Positions 55,229 to 64,000 of a stretch of 64,000 nucleotides of DNA are shown here, in pieces. The stretch's first letter is position 1, and each line of letters opens with the position of its first letter. The translations under genes and the position numbers were made by a program. Under the pieces are notes generated by a model. The model made no database searches. It was not told the origin of the DNA and saw nothing but the letters and a program-made list of their open reading frames with translations. The stretch is from Bicyclus anynana (Eukaryota; Arthropoda; Insecta; Lepidoptera; Nymphalidae): positions 14,622,292-14,686,291 of the forward strand of contig NC_069094.1 in NCBI RefSeq assembly GCF_947172395.1, in the 5' to 3' direction.

Positions 55229-55410
55229 AACGCTATGACATTAGGAAGGGCTTGCCCACAGATGCAATAAACGCCCTCGCAGGTGACAGATAAGTAAGAT
55301 ACCAATTTAGCAGGAAAATTAGGGTGAGTACACAGACCAATATAAGGTTTGGTACACACCTCACAGAACCATCTTCAAAGCGACGCTGTGTATTTTTAGT
55401 AAACACATAA
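55229..55410 (-). repeat. Inverted copy of the 44.9-kb inverted-repeat spacer
   Basis: About 165 bases (55236-55402) match 44912-45077 in opposite orientation, apparently without differences, and end at the same ATACACAGCGTCGC sequence. The copy abuts the LINE fragment exactly at its truncation point. The motif ACAAAACGCTATG at the junction also occurs at about 45230. Confidence 0.8.
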
Positions 55411-57368
55411 TGTTACGTTTTAGAAGAGACATCGCGCCCAAAGTCACGTTCAGTAATCAGTTTTAAAAATTATTTAAATCAAAGAAGCCCTATTAAGATC
55501 ATCGTACCTTTCCATAACATGTAAACCACCTGCAAATTTATTTAAAGCGAGTGCTTCCCGTGTTCATCAAATACTGTGTTTACGTACATTTTCAATTCGC
55601 ACGTAATGTCAAATGTGAACTTTATGTCTGTGTGGATTAAGTTTATTTTTTAATGCAACATTAACAAACTTTATTACAAGTAAGCAAAAATTTTAATGGA
55701 ACCTCAATTATAAAACGCGGAACGACGCGATATGTTTTAAAAATATGCACCAATTTCTAAACGAAACTAAATTGACAGCCCCAAAGAGTGTGATTCGTAG
55801 ACAGAGAAAGTAATTATTTTTTCCTGGAGCTAAGTTTTCTGTTTCGAAATTTATATTTTGTAAATCGTATTACTTAAGATTAAGATAATATTATTAAAAT
55901 TAAGGAACTGTTTTTATATGGAAACACCGGAAACGGAAATAGATACATCAAAATGACACGCAATTAATTAATAAATGGACTAGTTTATTTAACAAAAATA
56001 TTTGTAATTTATGGTTATAATTATTATAGGTTTTCTCCTATGTTGACTCACCAGTCAACATAAATCTAATAATAACTGAAACATACAGTGTTAAGTTAAC
56101 ATCCAAAATACGCCAATCTGCATGGATTAAGCTCCGAATCTACTCTCTTCTGAATCTCCGAGGGCAGGCCTTGCAGTGTTCTTAATTTTTTTAACTTTTT
56201 GGACTAAGAACCTATGATGGTCATTTTATTATTGCTGGAAGTAGGTAGCCGAGGAGCTTGAGCCGTGGTGGCTTTGGTTGGTACCTACCAAGAATGACAA
56301 GTTGAGCTATTTTGGTGAATCTTGATAAATGACATTAATAATTAGTTACCTAACTTTTTTAAAGAATAGATATTACACATACATAATGATTTGCCGTATT
56401 TTTTTTAAATATGACCAATCTTCCCGATCAGACCAATCAATAATCCAGCGGACGGGGATCGAACGCACGACCTGTATTAAGTCCAGAGCCTTTACAGTGG
56501 AGCATATACGTAATTAGAACATTGTAACATTTGAAAGTCTTGAGTTCAGTATCCGAATGATACGAATGTTCGCATAGTAGGTACCTTGCATTAACATTCA
56601 TTCAATTAGCATCCACTAAGACACTCCATTAAAATATTCCCTTCCATAATATCGTGTAAACCATTTGCAAATTTATTCAGAATGTGTGTTCAGACGCTTC
56701 CAGTGTTCATAATAATATTTCATTTGAGCAAAATTTCAATGCAACCGGCAACGCTTATGTTTTAATTACTTTTTTAATTGCTTATGAATGAATGAATGAA
56801 CTTTTATTTGACACAACAAAAACGGCTTAAAAATTCATTTTACAAAACAACAGGACAAATTATTATTAATTAATAAAAATTTATGAATTTATAATTATAA
56901 TATTTCAAAATATTTATTCTGTGTATTGCCAGAGCAATAACAATTATTACATTTCTGCACGAACGGTATCTGAACGATTCTTTATTAATTTATTTTTTCT
57001 GTTTTACTGTCAAAAAAAAAACAATTTATCCAAATAAACTACATTTTAAATATATTCCATTAATAGGTAATTATAAATTTATAAACTAAAGGAACGTCAG
57101 CACAACAAAACGCAATATTTTTATCAAAACATTTAGAATTTAAAGTGATACTGAGTTAGACAACATCAAAACCCGTTTATCACAGATAAGCGATATCGAT
57201 ATCTACCGTTTAGCGAATAATCGATGTTATCAAATACTCATACGTAGATGATATTCATTTATGTTTTTGCATTGACACATCCTTCGTTTTCACACAACAC
57301 CTTTCCAAGGCCTGTCTGTTTGAACTTAGCTAGGTAGATAGATACTACAACCCTCATCTGAAAATGGA
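55411..57368. other. No supported gene
   Basis: AT-rich DNA. A 10-base hairpin (TATGTTGACTCACCAGTCAA and onward) lies at about 56039. A possible reversed tRNA-like B box (GGGGATCGAACGCACGACC, about 56455) suggests a decayed SINE head. No coding motif. Confidence 0.4.
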
Positions 57369-57597
57369 ACTTCTACCATATTAAACTACAAGAAAACAAA
57401 AAGTCTGCAACTCCACTATTTTAACTTTTTGTCTCAACTTTCGATTAAATCTCGAGTCTTCTTATTGTTGAAGTCGGCTAAAATGTAACTTATACCAAAG
57501 CCATAACAACAAATACCTAGTCACCTTATTTTTCAAAATTGAACGAATAGTTTATGCGCTACGGAAGAACGTACGTAAATACAACAGACATACATCA

Positions 57598-57800
57598 TCA
57601 TCATCATCATTATCAGCCGATGGACGTCCACTGCTGTCATAGGCCTCTTGCATGGAACTCCAAGCAACGATCTCGAGCCGCCAGCATCTAGCGGTTTCCT
57701 GCGATCCGCTTGATGTTCTCGGTCCACCTAGTGGAGGGTCGACCAACACCTCGCTTTCCGGTGCGGGGTCGCCATTCCAGCACCTTGGGAAACATACGTG
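57598..57800 (-). mobile_element. RTE-type LINE, 3' end fragment 4
   Basis: The minus strand reads KVLEWRPRTGKRGVGRPSTR then WTENIKRIAGN, then slips frame. The rest reads GVPCKRPMTAVDVHR and is followed by a GATGATGATGATG tail. This is the C-terminal end of an RTE-like reverse transcriptase, 5' truncated. Confidence 0.82.
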
Positions 57801-58444
57801 CAAACATACATAGACTGCTAAAATCACAACCCTTCCTTTTGGCTTCGCCGAAGTCGGTTAAAAATCGATTTAACTTCTTGAATGGAGTCGGCAATCGGTT
57901 TTACAGTTCAAATGAAATGAAGCTTTTCTTGCTTTGAGTTGTCGCGCTGTCTGTGACAGGGTCCCTATTCCGTATATTCTTTTTTATTCGCGAACGACGT
58001 GCCGGTATATTCAAACTTTGTGTTCCCACTGTTGAATATTCTCATACATACGAGTATCGAGATGCATTTGCAGATTACATTGTTCATTAATATCTGGTAG
58101 TAGATCTAACCAAACGAAATATTCAAGTTTTTATTGTGCTTGTAAATAAACGGCTCCCTCTTACTGTTTTGAGTTTACCTATAAGCAGTGAAGCTTTTAG
58201 AAGTTGTTTCTGAAAACTTCTACCATATTAAACTACAAGAAAACAAAAAGTCTGCAACTCCACTATTTTAACTTTTTGTCTCAACTTTCGATTAAATCTC
58301 GAGTCTTCTTATTGTTGAAGTCGGCTAAAATGTAACTTATACCAAAGCCATAACAACAAATACCTAGTCACCTTATTTTTCAAAATTGAACGAATAGTTT
58401 ATGCGCTACGGAAGAACGTACGTAAATACAACAGACATACATCA

Positions 58445-58647
58445 TCATCATCATCATTATCAGCCGATGGACGTCCACTGCTGTCATAGGCCTCTTGCAT
58501 GGAACTCCAAGCAACGATCTCGAGCCGCCAGCATCTAGCGGTTTCCTGCGATCCGCTTGATGTTCTCGGTCCACCTAGTGGAGGGTCGACCAACACCTCG
58601 CTTTCCGGTGCGGGGTCGCCATTCCAGCACCTTGGGAAACATACGTG
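58445..58647 (-). mobile_element. RTE-type LINE, 3' end fragment 5 (duplicate of fragment 4)
   Basis: Identical to 57598-57800 because the whole 847-base unit is duplicated. It is not an independent insertion. Confidence 0.85.
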
Positions 58648-59226
58648 CAAACATACATAGACTGCTAAAATCACAACCCTTCCTTTTGGCTTCGCCGAAG
58701 TCGGTTAAAAATCGATTTAACTTCTTGAATGGAGTCGGCAATCGGTTTTACAGTTCAAATGAAATGAAGCTTTTCTTGCTTTGAGTTGTCGCGCTGTCTG
58801 TGACAGGGTCCCTATTCCGTATATTCTTTTTTATTCGCGAACGACGTGCCGGTATATTCAAACTTTGTGTTCCCACTGTTGAATATTCTCATACATACGA
58901 GTATCGAGATGCATTTGCAGATTACATTGTTCATTAATATCTGGTAGTAGATCTAACCAAACGAAATATTCAAGTTTTTATTGTGCTTGTAAATAAACTG
59001 CTCCCTCTTACTGTTTTGAGTTTACCTGTAAGCAGTGAAGCTTTTAGAAGTTGTTTCTGAAAGCTTCTATTCTGGACGTAATGGTAACGTTAACCGTACC
59101 GTTCTGTCTTGAGAGTAGGTATTTAGATATTTTTTTTTTAATTATAAAGAAAATATTTACACACAAAATAAAGTTGGTTAATTTACTTTCTAATAATTCA
59201 GTATTCGGCAGTATCGTTATCAATCT

Positions 59227-59452
59227 ATCATCATCAACCCATATTCGGCTCACTGCTGAGCTCGAGTCTCCTCTCAGAATGAGAGGGGTTAGGCCAAATA
59301 GTCCACCACACTGGCTCAATGTTGATAATTAAGAAAATTCTCAGGTGTGAAGGTTTCCTAACGATGTTTTACCTTCAGCTTTTGAGACACGTGATATTTA
59401 ATTTCTTAAAATGCAGAGGTCATATCAACTGACCTATCACAGAGATCAGCCT
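59227..59452 (-). repeat. SINE family A, copy 15 (internally deleted)
   Basis: A reverse copy with the tail side (ATCATCAACCCATATTCGGC) intact and a deletion in the body before ATGCAGAGGTCATATCAACT. Confidence 0.85.
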
Positions 59453-59787
59453 ATACCGTCATAGAGATATTTTATCAAAATAATTTATGTACTTAGTTTC
59501 TTTTTTTTTAGTTATTTACTTAAAATGTGGTAAACTATCTGAAAAAATATTGCAAAGTATAAAATAAATCTGGATATTATTTGATCGGACGATATATCAA
59601 AAGAATGGGACATATCGGAAAAACAAAGCCCGACCAAATATCCAATGGAAAATCAATCCATCAAGCACGATAAAAAATGTTGGGGAAACTTAATATCGTT
59701 TTATGGCTCGGAAGGATTTGTCGTACTTATCGGGATATGATTGAATTTCAGCCATTTTTATTTTGTAGGACACCGTAATCGAAAAGC
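59453..59787. other. No recognisable feature
   Basis: AT-rich DNA without a supported feature. Confidence 0.35.
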
Positions 59788-59995
59788 TCCGTTGGTTCAG
59801 TGGTTAGCCTATGCGGCTTCGGATTATTATATCCTAGGTTCGATTCGTGGTTGGACCAAAACATATATCAACATTTTGTTGTCCAGCCACGATTAATTTA
59901 CATTTTTCTTACGTTAAAGAAGTTTTCAGTGGTTATCAATTTGGAATTTAAAAAGTCGATGGATTTTCCCGTATGTTTCGGGGGTTTAAGCGGTT
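59788..59995 (+). repeat. tRNA-headed SINE-like repeat, family D
   Basis: AGCTCCGTTGGTTCAGTGG resembles a tRNA A-box region, and TAGGTTCGATTCGTGG resembles a B box at the right distance. A non-tRNA body follows. It is probably a diverged tRNA-derived SINE. The acceptor stem does not close, so it is not a tRNA gene. Confidence 0.5.
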
Positions 59996-60359
59996 AAGTT
60001 GTTATTCCCGGTCATTGGAATTTCAACATAATTTCCCAATAGTGATTCGCCCTACGTAATTCATGTTTCTGTGGGAACGCAGATATGTAATACAGCATAT
60101 GTTACGCTGATAATCCAAAAGTCCGTTGGTGAAGAATTTTTTAATCGGTTCATTGGTTTAAAATATTATGTGAAAGCGTAACAAATATATCAAACAAACT
60201 TACATTTAATTTTATTAGAATGAAAGAAGATGTTAATAGCTGTAACTTTAATATATTTATTATTTATCTGTTTCCATCTTCTTTGTAGGATCATTTTTTT
60301 CTCTTAATTGGTTTCAGATTCGTCTAGGATCTACAATAGTTTAATTTCTGATTCTCTGT

Positions 60360-60557
60360 CTACGGTTTCCGAACTATGTTTAATTGACAATTTGACACTG
60401 ACACTTGACAGACTATAAGCCGCCGCCGTGCTTGACAGTTGACATTGACAGTAGATCCAAAATAAATAAAAATTACAAAAATGAAAAATACAAATTCACA
60501 AATTAAATAATAAAACAAGAGACTATAATACTTTGTTTGCTTAAAGAAAATTAATTT
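60360..60557 (+). promoter_or_regulatory. Probable promoter region of the BolA gene
   Basis: The sequence contains several TTGACA/TGACAGT motifs (ACACTTGACAG, CTTGACAGTTGACATTGACA) and a GCCGCCGCCGTG patch between 60380 and 60450. It lies 100-180 bases upstream of the first start codon. No TATA box is obvious. Confidence 0.4.
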
Positions 60558-62224
60558 ATGCAGCTCTCTATCCGTACAGGTAACGAAAACGATTAACTTG
60601 TGAGTGATTAGTATTTTAAGATTATTGCCTTAATCTACATTTTTATTAATTTCCCTTTTTGTAGTTATCCTTTCAAGACAAATGAGTAACACAACAGGGG
60701 TTATAGCTAATTCTATACGCAATAAACTACAGATTGCGTTACAAGCGAAGCATATGGAAGTTATAAATGAGTCATATATGCACAATGTACCAAAAGGCGC
60801 GGAAACTCATTTCAAAGTCGTCGTAGTATCTGATAAGTTCGATGGTTTAGCCTTAATCAAGGTAAGTTCCATATACACTCCTGTCAAACAAAAACCCAAA
60901 AATTATGTAACTGTAACTATGCAACTGGTTTCTAAATCTTTAATCTATTTATTAAGGTTCAAAAGTAAGTTCCTTCTAAAATACCTTAATGATCATTATC
61001 ATTTGCCTATAATGGCTCAACACAGGGTAAACTATCCATAATGGTGAGAAGCCATCATTTCACTCCAATTAGGGTTAGAAGACTTAGGTTTATAATAATA
61101 ACTAGCAGACCTGGTCAAGCCTTCGCTTTGACTTATGTGCACTTCTTTTCCTATCCCTACCCTGACCCTACCCTAGCCTTACCCCTTGACTCTTAAATAT
61201 TTGTCTGGGAAATAGAAAAGGGTTGTTTTTATGGTTTTTCTTGCAATTATTCTTATTTTTCTCATCTTTAAACCTTCCCTATACCTCCATGAACTTTTCA
61301 AAACCAAGATAGGATAAATCCGTTCAGCCATTCTCAAGTTTTACCAATTAATTTTTATATATATAGATTATTGACTAGGTCATGTTTTATCTTATGTTAA
61401 TCATAATAACCTGGTGTTTGTTTATGGCATGGGGATATAACACCACTTTCCTACTTATAGCTGCTAACTTTGAATTGATGGGAAGAGAGAGATATCCAAT
61501 ATTTCCAAAATGTATAATTATGGTCACAATCATGGTAAAGCAGCAATCCTTATGATGGCTTGACAGCTGTAGGTGCACAAAAAGCTTGAAAATAAGCTGT
61601 TGGTATCACAAAAAGTATTTTAAAATAAAGATATAGGAGGTGACTTCAAATAGGTGCATGTTGTCGCTGACATTTAAAATCTTGTATTGTGCTTCTCTGA
61701 ATCTTGTAAAATGATACAGTTTCTAGTAATCAGAGCAATCAGGAAGCATATAATTGCTAGGTTAATAATATTGAAGTGTTATTTGTTTAGAAAATAAAAT
61801 ATCTATTCTACCAATACATTTTTGCATATAACAATTATATGTATATTAGCAAAGAATTTACTTTTACTTACATTTATAATTCTTGTTATTGAATTTGTTG
61901 CAACTTCCTAAAAGAAGACACAACAATAAATAAATAAAACATAGATGCCTATTTTCAAAGTTATCTGATATATTGAAATTACCAATATTCACTGTGTATG
62001 CTCATAAGACTAATTTAATTAGTAACCATACTTTCATACTTTTTTATATATGGTATGGTATTTTTTTATTGCAGAGACATAGGATGGTGAATGACTTATT
62101 GAAGGAAGAGTTACAAAATGGTGTCCACGCCTTGTCCATTGTCGCCAAAACGCCGCAGCAGTGGGAAACAAGTGACCAAGTTATAGAGAGCAGTCCAAAT
62201 TGTAGGGGCGGCTTTGGGAAATAA
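60558..62224 (+). CDS. BOLA1: BolA-family protein, BOLA1-type (3 coding exons)
   Basis: The proposed exons are 60558-60579, 60665-60861 and 62075-62224 (122 residues). Splice sites are ACAG/gtaacg to tttgtag/TTATCC, and AAG/gtaagt to attgcag/AGACAT. The core reads HMEVINESYMHNVPKGAETH, FKVVVVSDKFDGLALI, RHRMVNDLLKEEL, then GVHALSIVAKTPQQW, with the conserved BolA histidines. The tail SSPNCRGGFGK is of BOLA1 form. BolA proteins work with monothiol glutaredoxins in iron-sulfur cluster handling, and BOLA1 is mitochondrial. The 22-base first exon adds MQLSIRTVILSRQ, which has two Arg, no acidic residue and hydrophobic spacing, as in a mitochondrial leader. A start at the next ATG (60682) would give 109 residues without it. 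The core is certain; the first exon is inferred. Confidence 0.9.
60580..60664 (+). other. Proposed short intron before the second BolA start codon
   Basis: This 85-base interval begins GTAACG and ends TTTTTGTAG after a T-rich tract. Removing it joins the upstream ATG in frame with the BolA core. If the upstream ATG is not used, the same intron would lie in the 5' UTR. Confidence 0.6.
60862..62074 (+). other. BolA intron 2 with dispersed repeat
   Basis: The 1213-base intron holds a repeat-like segment at about 61097-61370. It begins ACTAGCAGACCTGGTC and includes the C-rich run CCTATCCCTACCCTGACCC, CTACCCTAGCCTTACCCC, the reverse of the GGGTA motif in the 36-kb minisatellite. The rest is AT-rich with no coding signal. 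Confidence 0.5.
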
Positions 62225-62246
62225 GTTGTTAAGTTTATTAAGTTAA

Positions 62247-62723
62247 CAGTGGCGTAACTACAGGATGGCAAGCAGTGGCTTGCATTTCATAGATTAAAAA
62301 AGGCATTGCCTACCTTAAGGATCCTGCATAGAAGAAGGAATTTTTGAATTTGTTCAATTTGTTTGTGCTTACCCTAGTTAAAAACCACTGGTAGCGGAAC
62401 TGACACTGAAAAAAATTTGTAATGAAGGTTTTTGTGTCTCATCAAATTAAAACGCTATGTAGTCAAATAAATAAAACATAATGAAGTAAACCTTTGTATT
62501 GTTGGTTCAGAACATAGATATAATGTTCAGAACATAAGTGAGTCACAGCACCATTTTTGATTCAATAATGCAGTTGCAGTACTGTATAATAATGCAAAAA
62601 TACACTGCCTACCCTGAAGACTCATAACCAACCTATATTAGAGAAGGAATTCTCCATTTTGTACAATTATTCACAGAGCCCTACCCAAACACCTTAGATA
62701 CGTCACTGATAGTTACGCCACTG
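62247..62723. mobile_element. Inverted-repeat element (hAT-like) in the BolA 3' UTR
   Basis: CAGTGGCGTAACTA at 62247 is matched inversely by TAGTTACGCCACTG ending at 62723. The 14-base perfect termini starting CAGTGGCG are of hAT form. I could not find a clear 8-bp duplication, so the superfamily is tentative. It starts 22 bases after the BolA stop codon and contains overlapping AATAAA motifs at 62466-62475. Confidence 0.7.
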
Positions 62724-63734
62724 GTTCTTACTCTTATTTTGTAAATAGATAAAGGGCTACCTACCTATTAACATTTATTTTTTATCCTAGTAAAAAAAAT
62801 TGTATTATAATGAAATAATCCCACTTCTGAATTTGCTTGCATCTCTCATGTCCTCCGTTATGTTGCACAATCAGCCATGAAATAGTAGTATGTTATTCTT
62901 AAATGTAGCAGTAATAACTACTAATAAATATCTCTATTATTGTCATTACAATAAAAAAAAATTTAAATAGAAATTTAGCAACACTAACAACAAATATATT
63001 TTATTATGTCTTCAAAAGAGTTGCTTTTAAAAAAGTTTACCATACATCATTTCACCCAACTGATTGGCGACTTGTCTGTTTTATTTAAAATAGCTGTTTC
63101 TGTTGAAAATAAACTATTGTGATCTGTTTGAATATATTTTTATTTACTTAACACTACCTGTACACAACACATAATTTTAAATCTTGTAAAACACAATACT
63201 AGATCTTTTAAGACCGACACATACAAGCTTCACATTGCATAAAAAATAAAACACGAAGAATACGCCTTACGCCCAAGGGTGGCAAAGAAGCAGCTATCCC
63301 ATGCCAGAGATTCAATAAAAATGTAGTCACAATTAGAAATCATCATCACTAGGTCTCATAAAAAAAAAGGAAATAGTCCATTTTTTTATGAGAGGTACAT
63401 TTTGTGTCCCACATAGTTGTATAATGTACTGTGTGTAACTTGTTGTATTTCCCATGGACTATTCAAAACCAGGAGTGCGACTAATGTGTATCGGCCTTTA
63501 TTAATACTTATTTATTTTATTTTTCTTATACATAATCTTTCTCTTAAAATCCTTATACGTGAACATCTTTATGTACACCAGGTACATAATTATATAAAAC
63601 AAGATTTTTAGATACATCTGCAATATCAGGTTATGTTTCCTACACATGATTTACTTTAGCTGTGTCAGTTAAACCCTATGAATAACTAAATCTAAAACTA
63701 CTTTTTTAATCCACTCATTTAACACCAGTCAATG
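62724..63734. other. No supported gene
   Basis: AT-rich DNA. AATAAA-like motifs occur at several places. A 64-codon plus frame at 63417-63611 has no motif. Confidence 0.4.
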
Positions 63735-64000
63735 TCCTCAGTCCGCACAAGATAAGACAGCACGAGCCAGTATTAATTAATTTATTATTATTATTGTATC
63801 AGAAGTAACACCGGCCTCTGTCCTCAGTCCGCACGAGATCAGACGCGAGCCGGTGTCAGTTGTATCAGGGGTGTAACTCCTCACACTGGCGCGCTCTGCG
63901 CACAACACCGGCCGCTGTCCTCAGTCCGCACGAGATCAGACGCGAGCCGGTGTCAGTTGTATCAGGGGTGTAACTCCTCACACTGGCGCGCTCTGCGCAC
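63735..64000 (+). repeat. 97-bp tandem array, open at the window edge
   Basis: TCCTCAGTCCGCACGAGATC occurs at 63821 and 63918, a 97-base period, in two nearly identical units. A diverged start of a third unit lies at 63735. Each unit holds an inverted pair, ACACCGGC and GCCGGTGT, and GCGCGCTCTGCGCAC. It is GC-rich and probably continues beyond position 64000. Possibly a minisatellite or part of a larger satellite. Confidence 0.88.

Larger units (their letters stand above)
57369..59062. repeat. 847-bp tandem segmental duplication
   Basis: Units 57369-58215 and 58216-59062 are head to tail. I noticed only two differences, AAACGGCTCC against AAACTGCTCC and ACCTATAAGC against ACCTGTAAGC, both near the right ends. 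The junction shares the microhomology CTGAAA(A/G)CTTCTA. Each unit includes an RTE 3' end. Such low divergence means either a very recent event or an assembly artefact. Confidence 0.95.

Noticed and set aside
57533..58741. Duplicated short frames as a gene pair
   Set aside because: They lie in RTE 3' ends and are duplicated only because the 847-base unit is.
1..64000. CRISPR arrays, defence islands, operons or bacterial-type genes
   Set aside because: Spliced genes, SINEs and LINEs show a eukaryotic nuclear region. No regularly spaced short repeats or operon structure were seen.

Overview
This window looks like a stretch of lepidopteran (moth or butterfly) nuclear DNA. It is AT-rich, gene-poor and crowded with repeats. 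Two short tRNA-headed SINE families recur throughout. Helitron-type ends (TCTATACTAATATTATAAA at one end, a sequence ending CGTCCGCTAG or CAGCTAG at the other) and RTE-type 3' ends are also frequent. The two host genes I recognise are spliced, with GT-AG introns. I see no bacterial operon, CRISPR array, defence island, rRNA gene or stand-alone tRNA gene. The species cannot be named from the sequence alone.

Host genes. A three-exon gene at 26298-29227 (+) encodes a 144-residue LisH protein of the CEP20/FOPNL (FOP-related centrosomal) family. A gene at 60558-62224 (+) encodes a BolA-family protein of the BOLA1 type. A tiny upstream exon adds an in-frame, basic, leader-like N-terminus. All other long reading frames belong to transposable elements or are chance frames.

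Retroelements. Positions 13582-18781 hold a full-length, apparently intact Jockey-type non-LTR retrotransposon: ORF1 with three zinc knuckles, ORF2 with endonuclease and reverse transcriptase, a 45-nt A tail and an 11-bp target duplication. It sits inside a small inverted-repeat element that itself sits inside a SINE. Two 3' fragments of the same family lie at 29946-30287 (+) and 43691-43899 (-). Positions 46467-51074 (-) hold a complete Mag-like Ty3/Gypsy LTR element with two identical 109-bp LTRs, a CCAAC target duplication and one 1366-residue gag-pol frame. It split an older DIRS-like (tyrosine-recombinase) element spanning about 45490-53650 (-). In that element the block encoding the RT active site is tandemly repeated with a 194-196 bp period. 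An RNase H-bearing LINE fragment lies at 54428-55228 (-).

Structured non-coding DNA. There is a near-identical 847-bp tandem duplication (57369-59062), a 65-bp perfect inverted repeat (44866-45166) with a copied spacer 10 kb away, and several long hairpins. A 39-bp array encodes a 13-residue repeat (19625-19853). A GGGTA-type minisatellite lies inside a Helitron-like element (about 36070-36375), and a 97-bp array runs off the right edge (63735-64000). Two hAT-type non-autonomous elements carry recognisable 8-bp duplications, and a third has hAT-like ends only.

The most interesting items are the BOLA1 leader mini-exon, the amplified RT block in the DIRS element, and the inverted-repeat pair at 44.9 and 55.3 kb. 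No new multi-gene system is evident.
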